In this document: positions 1 through 11,031 of the stretch, in pieces
How the letters are laid out: each line of letters opens with the position of its first letter
Position numbering within the stretch: position 1 is the first letter of the stretch
Assembly: GCA_963920705.1 (NCBI GenBank)
Contig: OY987230.1
Coordinates: forward strand, 1,922,001-1,986,000
Source of the DNA: Odiellus spinosus
Lineage: Eukaryota; Arthropoda; Arachnida; Opiliones; Phalangiidae
Direction of reading: 5' to 3'
DNA length: 64,000 nucleotides
The notes under the pieces: generated by a model
The model's input: only the letters and a program-made list of their open reading frames with translations
What the model was told of the DNA's origin: nothing
Databases searched by the model: none
Program-made: the position numbers and the translations under genes

Positions 1-1090
1 TCAAAATTCGCTTTTTGATATTAGATATTTTTTGAATTGTCCATATTTTCCATGTTTTTCAACGGATTTTTGAAAACTCTTATTATTAAGACTGTCCATT
101 AATTGCTCTTTCGAATGACTTTGTTTTTGTCTAAATTGCAAAATTGTGACAAATATAAAATTGGTTAAAATTAAGCAAAAACGTTTAAAAATCCAAGATT
201 ATTGGATTCAAATGGACACAAAACTTTTGATTTTTAAGCGATTTAGACAAAATTAAGACCACTCGAAAGAGCAAATATTGGTCTATCTGAAAATCAAGAG
301 TTTTCAAAAATCCGTTGAAAAACATGGAAAATATGGACAATTCAAAAAACATCTAATATCAAAAAGCGAATTTTGAAAATCTGAAATTTGACTATTTTGA
401 TATTCTATGATTTCTTGAATTGGCCATATTTTTCTTGTTTTTCAACGGATTTTTGAAAACTCTTATTATTTAGACTGTCCATTAATTGCTCTTTCGAATG
501 ACTTTGGTTTTGTCTAAATTGCAAAATTGTGACAAATATAAAATTGGTTAAAATTAAGCAAAAACGCTTAAAAATCCAAGATTATTGGATTCAAATGGAC
601 ACAAAACTTTTGAATTTTAAGCGATTTAGACAAAATTAAGACCACTCGAAAGACCAAATTTTGGTCTATCTAAAAAACAATAGTTTTGGAAAATCCGTTG
701 AAAAACAAGAAAAATATGGCCAATTCAAGAAATCATAGAATATCAAAATAGTCAAATTTCAGATTTTCAAAATTCGCTTTTTGATATTAGATGTTTTTTG
801 AATTGTCCATATTTTCCATGTTTTTCAACGGATTTTCCAAAACTCTTGATTTTCAGATAGACCAATATTTGTTCTTTCGAGTGGTCTTAATTTTGTCTAA
901 ATCGCTTAAAAATCAAAAGTTTTGTGTCCATTTGAATCCAATAATCTTGGATTTTTAAGCGTTTTTGCTTAATTTTAACCAATTTTATATTTGTCACAAT
1001 TTTGCAATTTAGACAAAAACACAGTCATTCGAAAGAGCAATTAATGGACAGTCTTAATAATAAGAGTTTTCAAAAATCCGTTGAAAAACA

Positions 1091-1201
1091 AGAAAAATAT
1101 GGCCAATTCAAAAAACATCTAATATCAAAAAGCGAATTTTGAAAATCTGAAATTTGACTATTTTGATATTCTATGATTTCTTGAATTGTCCACATTTTTC
1201 T
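1091..1201. repeat. Mosaic linker (outer arms matched, inner part type b)
   Basis: The left outer arm (agaaaaatatggcc) is of type a, but everything inside the caattcaa/ttgaattg pair is in type b direction, and the right outer arm ends gtccacatttttct. The outer arms are therefore both of the 'agaaaaat' kind. Further examples are near 14094-14198, 15985-16090, 18664-18769, 24779-24890 and 27465-27569. Confidence 0.85.
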
Positions 1202-2368
1202 TGTTTTTCAACGGATTTTTGAAAACTCTTATAATTTAGACTGTCCATAAATTGCTCTTTCGAATGACTTTGGTTTTGTCTAAATTGCCAAAACGTGACA
1301 AATATAAAATTGGTTAAAATTAAGCAAAAACGCTTAAAAATCCAAGATTATTGGATTCAAATGGACACAAAACTTTTGAATTTTAAGCGATTTAGACAAA
1401 ATTAAGACCACTCGAAAGACCAAATTTTGGTCTATCTAAAAAACAATAGTTTTGGAAAATCCGTTGAAAAACAAGAAAAATATGGCCAATTCAAGAAATC
1501 ATACAATATCAAAATAGTCAAATTTCAGATTTTCAATATTCGCTTTTTGATATTAGATGTTTTTTGAATTGTACATATTTTCCATGTTTTTCAACGGATT
1601 TTTGAAAACTCTTATAATTTAAACTGTCCATTAATTGCTCTTTCGAATGACTTTGGTTTTGTCTAAATTGCAAAATTGTGACAAATATAAAATTGGTTAA
1701 AATTAAGCAAAAACGCTTAAAAATCCAAGATTATTGGATTCAAATGGACACAAAACTTTTGAATTTTAAGCGATTTAGACAAAATTAAGACCACTCGAAA
1801 GACCAAATTTTGGTCTATCTAAAAAACAATAGTTTTGGAAAATCCGTTGAAAAACAAGAAAAATATGGCCAATTCAAGAAATCATAGAATATCAAAATAG
1901 TCAAATTTCAGATTTTAAAAATTCGCTTTTTGATATTAGATGTTTTTTGAATTGTCCATATTTTCCATGTTTTTCAACGGATTTTCCAAAACTCTTGATT
2001 TTCAGATAGACCAATATTTGCTCTTTCGAGTGTTCTTAATTTTGTCTAAATCGCTTAAAAATCAAAAGTTTTGTGTCCATTTGAATCCAATAATCTTGGA
2101 TTTTTAAGCGTTTTTGCTTAATTTTAACCAATTTTATATTTGTCACAATTTTGCAATTTAGACAAAACCAAAGTCATTCGAAAGAGCAATTAATGGACAG
2201 TTTAAATAATAAGAGTTTTCAAAAATCCGTTGAAAAACATGGAAAATATGGACAATTCAAAAAACATCTAATATCAAAAAGCGAATTTTGAAAATCTGAA
2301 ATTTGACTATTTTGATATTCTATGATTTCTTGAATTGGCCATATTTTTCTTGTTTTTCAACGGATTTT

Positions 2369-2604
2369 TGAAAACTCTTATTATTTAGACTGTCCATTAA
2401 TTGCTCTTTCGAATGACTTTGGTTTTGTCTAAATTGCAAAATTGTGACAAATATAAAATTGGTTAAAATTAAGCAAAAACGCTTAAAAATCCAAGATTAT
2501 TGGATTCAAAAGGACACAAAACTTTTGAATTTTAAGCGATTTAGACAAAATTAAGACCACTCGAAAGACCAAATTTTGGTCTATCTAAAAAACAAAAGTT
2601 TTGG
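2369..2604 (-). repeat. Satellite core, minus orientation (reference)
   Basis: This 236-bp segment is the reverse complement of the plus core: it begins with gaaaactcttattattt, runs through gtccattaattgctctttcg and ends at tggtctatct before the 18-mer at 2605-2622. It sits in the same 383-bp register as plus cores, so the array changes core direction without any gain or loss of length. That is what exact inversion or exchange between inverted copies would leave. Confidence 0.92.
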
Positions 2605-3370
2605 AAAATCCGTTGAAAAACAAGAAAAATATGGCCAATTCAAGAAATCATAGAATATCAAAATAGTCAAATTTCAGATTTTCAAAATTCGCTTTTTGAT
2701 ATTAGATGTTTTTTGAATTGTCCATATTTTCCATGTTTTTCAACGGATTTTTGAAAACTCTTATTATTTAAACTGTCCATTAATTGCTCTTTCGAATGAC
2801 TTTGGTTTTGTCTAAATTGCAAAATTGTGACAAATATAAAATTGGTTAAAATTAAGCCAAAACGCTTAAAAATCCATGATTATTGGATTCAAATGGACAC
2901 AAAACTTTTGAATTTTAAGCGATTTAGACAAAATTAAGACCACTCGAAAGACCAAATTTTGGTCTATCTAAAAAACAATAGTTTTGGAAAATCCGTTGAA
3001 AAACAAGAAAAATATGGCCAATTCAAGAAATCATAGAATATCAAAATAGTCAAATTTCAGATTTTAAAAATTCGCTTTTTGATATTAGATGTTTTTTGAA
3101 TTGTCCATATTTTCCATGTTTTTCAACGGATTTTCCAAAACTCTTGATTTTCAGATAGACCAATATTTGCTCTTTCGAGTGTTCTTAATTTTGTCTAAAT
3201 CGCTTAAAAATCAAAAGTTTTGTGTCCATTTGAATCCAATAATCTTGGATTTTTAAGCGTTTTTGCTTAATTTTAACCAATTTTATATTTGTCACAATTT
3301 TGCAATTTAGACAAAACCAAAGTCATTCGAAAGAGCAATTAATGGACAGTTTAAATAATAAGAGTTTTCA

Positions 3371-3517
3371 AAAATCCGTTGAAAAACATGGAAAATATGG
3401 ACAATTCAAAAAACATCTAATATCAAAAAGCGAATTTTGAAAATCTGAAATTTGACTATTTTGATATTCTATGATTTCTTGAATTGGCCATATTTTTCTT
3501 GTTTTTCAACGGATTTT
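3371..3517. repeat. 147-bp imperfect palindrome (18-mer + linker + 18-mer)
   Basis: The two perfect 18-bp arms at 3371-3388 and 3500-3517 are followed inward by largely complementary linker arms. The outer ~40 bp on each side can pair with only a few mismatches and one bulge; the middle is weakly paired. One such element lies between every two cores, so about 168 are present. Single-strand hairpin or cruciform formation is possible from the sequence but not shown. Confidence 0.87.
3389..3499 (-). repeat. Linker, type b (reverse of type a)
   Basis: Here the same 111-bp linker is in the opposite direction, starting tggaaaatatggacaattc and ending gaattggccatatttttct. Types a and b both occur throughout and are not tied to one core orientation, so linkers and cores have changed direction separately. 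Confidence 0.9.
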
Positions 3518-4265
3518 TGAAAACTCTTATTATTTAGACTGTCCATTAATTGCTCTTTCGAATGACTTTGGTTTTGTCTAAATTGCAAAATTGTGACAAA
3601 TATAAAATTGGTTAAAATTAAGCAAAAACGCTTAAAAATCCAAGATTATTGGATTCAAATGGACACAAAACTTTTGAATTTTAAGCGATTTAGACAAAAT
3701 TAAGACCACTCGAAAGAGCAAATATTGGTCTATCTAAAAAACAAGAGTTTTGGAAAATCCGTTGAAAAACATGGAAAATAAGGAAAATTCAAAAAACATC
3801 TAATATCAAAAAGCGAATTTTGAAAATCTGAAATCTGATTATTTTGATATTGTATGATTTCTTGAATTGGCCATATTTTTCTTGTTTTTCAACGGATTTT
3901 CCAAAACTCTTGTTTTTTAGATAGACAAAAATTTGGTCTTTCGAGTGGTCTTAATTTTGTCTAAATCGCTTAAAAATCAAAAGTTTTGTGTCCATTTGAA
4001 TCCAATAATCTTGGATTTTTAAGCGTTTTTGCTTAATTTTAACCAATTTTATATTTGTCACAATTTTGCAATTTAGACAAAACCAAAGTCATTCGAAAGA
4101 GCAATTAATGGACAGTTTAAATAATAAGAGTTTTCAAAAATCCGTTGAAAAACAAGAAAAATATGGCCAATTCAAAAAACATCTAATATCAAAAAGCGAA
4201 TTTTTAAAATCTGAAATTTGACTATTTTGATATTCTATGATTTCTTGAATTGGCCATATTTTCCA

Positions 4266-7200
4266 TGTTTTTCAACGGATTTTTGAAAACTCTTATTATT
4301 TAAACTGTCCATTAATTGCTCTTTCGAATGACTTTGGTTTTGTCTAAATTGCAAAATTGTGACAAATATAAAATTGGTTAAAATAAAGCAAAAACGCTTA
4401 AAAATCCAAGATTATTGGATTCAAATGGAAACAAAACTTTTGATTTTTAAGCGATTTAGACAAAATTAAGACCACTCGAAAGAGCAAATATTGGTCTATC
4501 TGAAAATCAAGAGTTTTGGAAAATCCGTTGAAAAACATGGAAAATATGGACAATTCAAAAAACATCTAATATCAAAAAGCGAATTTTTAAAATCTGAAAT
4601 TTGACTATTTTGATATTGTATGATTTCTAGAATTGGCCATATTTTTCTTGTTTTTCAACGGATTTTCCAAAACTATTGTTTTTTAGATAGACCAAAATTT
4701 GGTCTTTCGAGTGGTCTTAATTTTGTCTAAATCGCATAAAATTCAAAAGTTTTGTGTCCATTTGAATCCAATAATCTTGGATTTTTAAGCGTTTTTGCTT
4801 AATTTTAACCAATTTTATATTTGTTACGTTTTGGCAATTTAGACAAAACCAAAGTCATTCGAAAGAGCAATTAATGGACAGTCTAAATAATAAGAGTTTT
4901 CAAAAATCCGTTGAAAAACAAGAAAAATATGGCCAATTCAAGAAATCATAGAATATCAAAATAGTCAAATTTCAGATTTTCAAAATTCGCTTTTTGATAT
5001 TAGATGTTTTTTGAATTGTCCATATTTTCCATGTTTTTCAACGGATTTTCCAAAACTCTTGTTTTTTAGATAGACAAAAATTTGGTCTTTCGAGTGGTCT
5101 TAATTTTGTCTAAATCGCTTAAAAATCAAAAGTTTTGTGTCCATTTGAATCCAATAATCTTGGATTTTTAAGCGTTTTTGCTTAATTTTAACCAATTTTA
5201 TATTTGTCACAATTTTGCAATTTAGACAAAACCAAAGTCATTCGAAAGAGCAATTAATGGACAGTTTAAATAATAAGAGTTTTCAAAAATCCGTTGAAAA
5301 ACAAGAAAAATATGGCCAATTCAAAAAACATCTAATATCAAAAAGCGAATTTTGAAAATCTGAAATTTGACTATTTTGATATTCTATGATTTCTTGAATT
5401 GTCCACATTTTTCTTGTTTTTCAACTGATTTTTGAAAACTCTTATTATTTAGACTGTCCATTAATTGCTCTTTCGAATGACTTTGGTTTTGTCTAAATTG
5501 CCAAAACGTGACAAATATAAAATTGGTTAAAATTAAGCAAAAACGCTTAAAAATCCAAGATTATTGGATTCAAATGGACACAAAACTTTTGAATTTTAAG
5601 CGATTTAGACAAAATTAAGACCACTCGAAAGACCAAATTTTGGTCTATCTAAAAAACAATAGTTTTGGAAAATCCGTTGAAAAACAAGAAAAATATGGCC
5701 AATTCAAGAAATCATAGAATATCAAAATAGTCAAATTTCAGATTTTCAAAATTCGCTTTTTGATATTAGATGTTTTTTGAATTGTCCATATTTTCCATGT
5801 TTTTCAACGGATTTTTGAAAACTCTTATTATTTAAACTGTCCATTAATTGCTCTTTCGAATGACTTTGGTTTTGTCTAAATTCCAAAATTGTGACAAATA
5901 TAAAATTGGTTAAAATAAAGCAAAAACACTTAAAAATCCAAGATTATTGGATTCAAATGGACACAAAACTTTTGATTTTTAAGCGATTTAGACAAAATTA
6001 AGACCACTCGAAAGAGCAAATATTGGTATATCTGAAAATCAAGAGTTTTGGAAAATCCGTTGAAAAACATGGAAAATATGGACAATTCAAAAAACATCTA
6101 ATATCAAAAAGCGAATTTTTAAAATCTGAAATTTGACTATTTTGATATTGTATGATTTCTAGAATTGGCCAAATTTTTTATTTGTTTTTCAACGGATTTT
6201 CCAAAACTATTGTTTTTTAGATAGACCAAAATTTGGTCTTTCGAGTGGTCTTAATTTTGTCTAAATCGCTTAAAATTCAAAAGTTTTGTGTCCATTTGAA
6301 TCCAATAATCTTGGATTTTTAAGCGTTTTTGCTTTATTTTAACCAATTTTATATTTGTCACGTTTTGGCAATTTAGACAAAACCAAAGTCATTCGAAAGA
6401 GCAATTAATGGACAGTCTAAATAATAAGAGTGTTCAAAAATCCGTTGAAAAACAAGAAAAATATGGCCAATTCAAGAAATCATAGAATATCAAAATAGTC
6501 AAATTTCAGATTTTCAAAATTCGCTTTTTGATATTAGATGTTTTTTGAATTGTCCATATTTTCCACGTTTTTCAACGGATTTTCCAAAACTCTTGTTTTT
6601 TAGATAGAGCAATATTTGCTCTTTCGAGTGGTCTTAATTTTGTCTAAATCGCTTAAAAATCAAAAGTTTTGTGTCCATTTGAATCCAATAATCTTGGATT
6701 TTTAAGCGTTTTTGCTTAATTTTAACCAATTTTATATTTGTCACAATTTTGCAATTTAGACAAAACCAAAGTCATTCGAAAGAGCAATTAATGGACAGTT
6801 TAAATAATAAGAGTTTTCAAAAATCCGTTGAAAAACATGGAAAATATGGACAATTCAAAAAACATCTAATATCAAAAAGCGAATTTTTAAAATCTGAAAT
6901 TTGACTATTTTGATATTGTATGATTCCTTGAATTGGTATATTTTTCTTGTTTTTCAACGGATTTTCCAAAACTATTGTTTTTTAGATAGACCAAAATTTG
7001 GTCTTTCGAGTGGTCTTAATTTTGTCTAAATCGCTTAAAATTCAAAAGTTTTGTGTCCATTTGAATCCAATAATCTTGGATTTTTAAGCGTTTTTGCTTA
7101 ATTTTAACCAATTTTATATTTGTCACAATTTTGCAATTTAGACAAAACCAAAGTCATTCTAAAGAGCAATTAATGGACAGTCTAAATAATAAGAGTTTTC

Positions 7201-7331
7201 AAAAATCCGTTGAAAAACAAGAAAAATATGGCCAATTCAAGAAATCATAGAATATCAAAATAGTCAAATTTCAGATTTTCAAAATTCGCTTTTTGATATT
7301 AGATGTTTTTTGAATTGTCCATATTTTCCAT
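4266..7331. repeat. Tetramer-like tandem pattern, ~1532 bp, two copies
   Basis: Monomers 12-15 (- + + -) and 16-19 (- + + +) share marks at the same offset, including ttctagaattggcc (near 4626 and 6158), the cgttttggc variant and minus cores with aaaataaagc. The last core differs in orientation, so one copy has flipped that core or the pattern ends there. Confidence 0.68.
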
Positions 7332-9246
7332 GTTTTTCAACGGATTTTTGAAAACTCTTATTATTTAAACTGTCCATTAATTGCTCTTTCGAATGACTTT
7401 GGTTTTGTCTAAATTGCAAAATTGTGACAAATATAAAATTGGTTAAAATAAAGCAAAAACGCTTAAAAATCCAAGATTATTGGATTCAAATGGACACAAA
7501 ACTTTTGATTTTTAAGCGATTTAGACAAAATTAAGACCACTCGAAAGAGCAAATATTGCTCTATCTAAAAAACAAGAGTTTTGGAAAATCCGTTGAAAAA
7601 CATGGAAAATATGGACAATTCAAAAAAATCTAATATCAAAAAGCGAATTTTTAAAATCTGAAATTTGACTATTTTGATATTGTATGATTTCTTGAATTGG
7701 CCATATTTTTCTTGTTTTTCAACGGATTTTCCAAAACTATTGTTTTTTAGATAGACCAAAATTTGGTCTTTCGAGTGGTCTTAATTTTGTCTAAATCGCT
7801 TAAAATTCTAAAGTTTTGTGTCCATTTGAATCCAATAATCTTTGATTTTTAAGCGTTTTTGCTTAATTTTAACCAATTTTATATTTGTCACGTTTTGGCA
7901 ATTTAGACAAAACCAAAGTCATTCGAAAGAGTAATTAATGGACAGTCTAAATAATAAGAGTTTTCAAAAATCCGTTGAAAATCAAGAAAAATATGGCCAA
8001 TTCAAGAAATCATAGAATATCAAAATAGTCAAATTTCAGATTTTCAAAATTCGCTTTTTGATATTAGATGTTTTTTGAATTGTCCATATTTTCCATGTTT
8101 TTCAACGGATTTTTGAAAACTCTTATTATTTAAACTGTCCATTAATTGCTCTTTCGAATGACTTTGGGTTTGTCTAAATTGCAAAATTGTGACAAATATA
8201 AAATTGGTTAAAATAAAGCAAAAACGCTTAAAAATCCAAGATTATTGGATTCAAATGGACACAAAACTTTTGATTTTTAAGCGATTTAGACAAAATTAAG
8301 ACCACTCGAAAGAGCAAATATTGCTCTATCTAAAAAACAAGAGTTTTGGAAAATCCGTTGAAAAACATGGAAAATATGGACAATTCAAAAAACATCTAAT
8401 ATCAAAAAGCGAATTTTTAAAATCTGAAATTTGACTATTTTGATATTGTATAATTTCTTGAATTGGCCATATTTTTCTTGTTTTTCAACGGATTTTCCAA
8501 AACTATTGTTTTTTAGATAGACCAAAATTTGGTCTTTCGAGTGGTCTTAATTTTGTCTAAATCGCTTAAAATTCAAAAGTGTTGTGTCCATTTGAATCCA
8601 ATAATCTTGGATTTTTAAGCGTTTTTGCTTAATTTTAACCAATTTTATATTTGTCACAATTTTACAATTTAGACAAAACAAAGTCATTCGAAAGAGCAAT
8701 TAATGGACAGTCTAAATAATAAGAGTTTTCAAAAATCCGTTGAAAATCAAGAAAAATATGGCCAATTCAAGAAATCATAGAATATCAAAATAGTCAAATT
8801 TCAGATTTTAAAAATTCGCTTTTTGATATTAGATGTTTTTTGAATTGTCCATATTTTCCATGTTTTTCAACGGATTTTTGAAAACTCTTATTATTTAAAC
8901 TGTCCATTAATTGCTCTTTCGAATGACTTTGGTTTTGTCTAAATTGCAAAATTGTGACAAATATAAAATTGGTTAAAATTAAGCAAAAACGCTTAAAAAT
9001 CCAAGATTATTGGATTCAAATGGACACAAAACTTTTGAATTTTAAGCGATTTAGACAAAATTAAGACCACTCGAAAGAGCAAATATTGGTCTATCTAAAA
9101 AACAAAAGAGTTTTGGAAAATCCGTTGAAAAACATGGAAAATAAGGAAAATTCAAAAAACATCTAATATCAAAAAGCGAATTTTGAAAATCTGAAATCTG
9201 ATTATTTTGATATTGTATGATTTCTTGAATTGGCCATATTTTTCTT
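7331..9246. repeat. Dimer tandem pattern (- +), ~766 bp
   Basis: Two adjacent dimers share the symmetric form gagcaaatattgctc in the minus core (7547-7561 and near 8312) and aaaataaagc. A third minus core at about 8863-9098 continues the alternation but lacks these marks. Monomer lengths here vary by one or two bases from small indels, for example a 2-bp gain in aacaaaagagttttgg near 9101. Confidence 0.72.
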
Positions 9247-10777
9247 GTTTTTCAACGGATTTTTGAAAACTATTGTTTTTTAGATAGACCAAAATTTGGT
9301 CTTTCGAGTGGTCTTAATTTTGTCTAAATCGCTTAAAATTCAAAAGTTTTGTGTCCATTTGAATCCAATAATCTTGTATTTTTAAGCGTTTTTGCTTAAT
9401 TTTAACCAATTTTATATTTGTCACAATTTTGCAATTTAGACAAAACCAAAGTCATTCGAAAGAGCAATTAATGGACAGTCTAAATAATAAGAGTTTTCAA
9501 AAATCCGTTGAAAAACAAGAAAAATATGGCCAATTCAAGAAATCATAGAATATCAAAATAGTCAAATTTCAGATTTTCAAAATTCGCTTTTTGATATTAG
9601 ATGTTTTTTGAATTGTCCATATTTTCCATGTTTTTCAACGGATTTTCCAAAACTCTTGTTTTTTAGATAGAGCAATATTTGCTCTTTCGAGTGGTCTTAA
9701 TTTTGTCTAAATCGCTTAAAAATCAAAAGTTTTGTGTCCATTTGAATCCAATAATCTTGGATTTTTAAGCGTTTTTGCTTAATTTTAACCAATTTTATAT
9801 TTGTCACAATTTTGCAATTTAGACAAAACCAAAGTCATTCGAAAGAGCAATTAATGGACAGTTTAAATAATAAGAGTTTTCAAAAATCCGTTGAAAAACA
9901 TGGAAAATATGGACAATTCAAAAAACATCTAATATCAAAAAGCGAATTTTGAAAATCTGAAATTTGACTATTTTGATATTCTATGATTTCTTGAATTGGC
10001 CATATTTTTCTTGTTTTTCAACGGATTTTCCAAAACTATTGTTTTTTAGATAGACCAAAATTTGGTCTTTCGAGTGGTCTTAATTTTGTCTAAATCGCTT
10101 AAAATTCAAAAATTTTGTGTCCATTTGAATCCAATAATCTTGGATTTTTAAGCGTTTTTGCTTAATTTTAACCAATTTTATATTTGTCACGTTTTGGCAA
10201 TTTGGACAAAACCAAAGTCATTCGAAAGAGCAATTAATGGACAGTCTAAATAATAAGAGTTTTCAAAAATCCGTTGAAAAACAAGAAAAATATGGCCAAT
10301 TCAAGAAATCATAGAATATCAAAATAGTCAAATTTCAGATTTTCAAAATTCGCTTTTTGATATACGATGTTTTTTGAATTGTCCATATTTTCCATGTTTT
10401 TCAACGGATTTTCCAAAACTCTTGTTTTTTAGATAGACCAAAATTTGGTCTTTCGAGTGGTCTTAATTTTGTCTAAATCGCTTAAAAATCAAAAGTTTTG
10501 TGTCCATTTGAACCCAATAATCTTGGATTTTTAAGCGTTTTTGCTTAATTTTAACCAATTTTATATTTGTCACAATTTTTCAATTTAGACAAAACCAAAG
10601 TCATTCGAAAGAGCAATTAATGGACAGTTTAAATAATAAGAGTTTTCAAAAATCCGTTGAAAAACATGGAAAATATGGACAATTCAAAAAACATCTAATA
10701 TCAAAAAGCGAATTTTGAAAATCTGAAATTTGACTATTTTGATATTGTATGATTTCTTGAATTGGCCATAATTTTCT

Positions 10778-10795
10778 TGTTTTTCAACGGATTTT
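10778..10795 (-). repeat. 18-bp inverted repeat, left side of core
   Basis: tgtttttcaacggatttt, the reverse complement of the 18-mer on the far side of the core. The pair is found around almost every core regardless of the core's orientation, and so also around every linker. It is the most constant element of the array and marks where orientation switches occur. Occasional copies carry changes (for example gtttttcaactg at 11162). Confidence 0.93.
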
Positions 10796-10818
10796 CCAAA
10801 ACTATTGTTTTTTAGATA

Positions 10819-10833
10819 GACCAAAATTTGGTC
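10819..10833. repeat. 15-nt perfect palindrome in the core
   Basis: gaccaaaatttggtc has 7-bp arms around one central base. It stands in most plus cores, and reversed in minus cores. Two sequence forms keep full symmetry (this one, and gagcaatatttgctc as at 6607-6621); the form gaccaatatttgctc is half of each and breaks the outer pairing. Confidence 0.88.
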
Positions 10834-10893
10834 TTTCGAGTGGTCTTAATTTTGTCTAAATCGCTTAAAATTCAAAAGTTTTGTGTCCATTTG

Positions 10894-10931
10894 AATCCAA
10901 TAATCTTGGATTTTTAAGCGTTTTTGCTTAA
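10894..10931. repeat. Pair of small hairpins at the core centre
   Basis: The first hairpin is aatccaa-taatc-ttggatt (10894-10912, 7-bp stem, 5-nt loop). The second starts one base later: ttaagc-gttttt-gcttaa (10914-10931, 6-bp stem, 6-nt loop). Both stems are kept in nearly all copies in either orientation, although sequence constraint cannot be separated from the general homogeneity of the array. Confidence 0.82.
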
Positions 10932-10976
10932 TTTTAACCAATTTTATATTTGTCACAATTTTGCAATTTAGACAAA

Positions 10977-10993
10977 ACCAAAGTCATTCGAAA
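10977..10993 (-). other. CENP-B-box-like 17-mer (weak)
   Basis: Read on the minus strand this is TTTCGAATGACTTTGGT. The known mammalian CENP-B box has nine essential positions (TTCG, A, CGGG in a 17-bp frame); this matches TTCG, A and the last GG, which is seven of nine. It occurs once per core, on the minus strand in plus cores and on the plus strand in minus cores (for example 492-508). A few copies lose the CpG (ttctaaag at 7157-7164). Binding by any protein is not shown. Confidence 0.3.
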
Positions 10994-11031
10994 GAGCAAT
11001 TAATGGACAGTCTAAATAATAAGAGTTTTCA

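Larger units (their letters stand above)
1202..3500. repeat. Trimer higher-order repeat (- - +), 1149 bp, two copies
   Basis: Copies 1202-2350 and 2351-3499 share the order - - + and private variants such as gagtgttctt in the plus core (near 2030 and 3177) and attttaaaaattcgc in the linker (near 1912 and 3062). The offset is exactly three monomers. The preceding three monomers (53-1201) have the same orientation order but differ at more sites, so they may be an older copy. Confidence 0.85.
3135..3753. repeat. 619-bp dyad formed by facing cores
   Basis: A plus core (3135-3370), the 147-bp palindrome and a minus core (3518-3753) together make an inverted repeat of 619 bp. Every orientation change in the array makes such a dyad, in either the plus-minus or minus-plus form. 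This example is typical; the two 236-bp arms differ only at family-level variant positions. Confidence 0.87.
1..9246. repeat. Mixed-orientation block, monomers 1-24
   Basis: Core orientations in order are: - - + - - + - - + - + - + + - - + + + - + - + -. Thirteen of twenty-four cores are minus, the highest share in the window. The window starts inside a linker (type a) whose right 18-mer is at 53-70. The block contains trimer, tetramer and dimer patterns listed separately. No sequence other than the satellite is present. Confidence 0.88.
10830..10997. repeat. Terminal inverted arms inside the core
   Basis: The arm 10830-10864 (ggtctttcgagtgg... to atcgc) is the inverted counterpart of 10963-10997 (gcaatttagac... 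to agagc). Aligning one with the complement of the other gives 27 matches in 35 without gaps. Similarity continues weakly outward (tttagatagacc against tttagactgtcc). The core is therefore itself a decayed inverted repeat. Confidence 0.82.
10796..11031 (+). repeat. Satellite core, plus orientation (reference)
   Basis: The 236-bp segment holds, in order, a 15-nt palindrome (10819-10833), a 35-bp terminal inverted arm (10830-10864), two small central hairpins (10894-10912 and 10914-10931), the second terminal arm (10963-10997) and the conserved gcaattaatggac region near its right end. The same segment appears reversed in more than a third of monomers. It contains four CpG sites and no open reading frame of note. 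Common variants are aaatc or aattc after cgctta, and caattttgc or cgttttggc near the right arm. Confidence 0.92.

Noticed and set aside
10914..10931. Bacterial-type intrinsic terminator (stem followed by T-rich sequence)
   Set aside because: The 6-bp AT-rich stem is weak and is repeated in every monomer on both strands, with no gene nearby. It is part of the satellite in a eukaryotic setting.
10960..11000. AT-rich promoter or ribosome-binding-site matches such as TATA-like tattttga and aaagag before atg
   Set aside because: At 73% A+T such short matches are expected everywhere, and no downstream coding frame exists.
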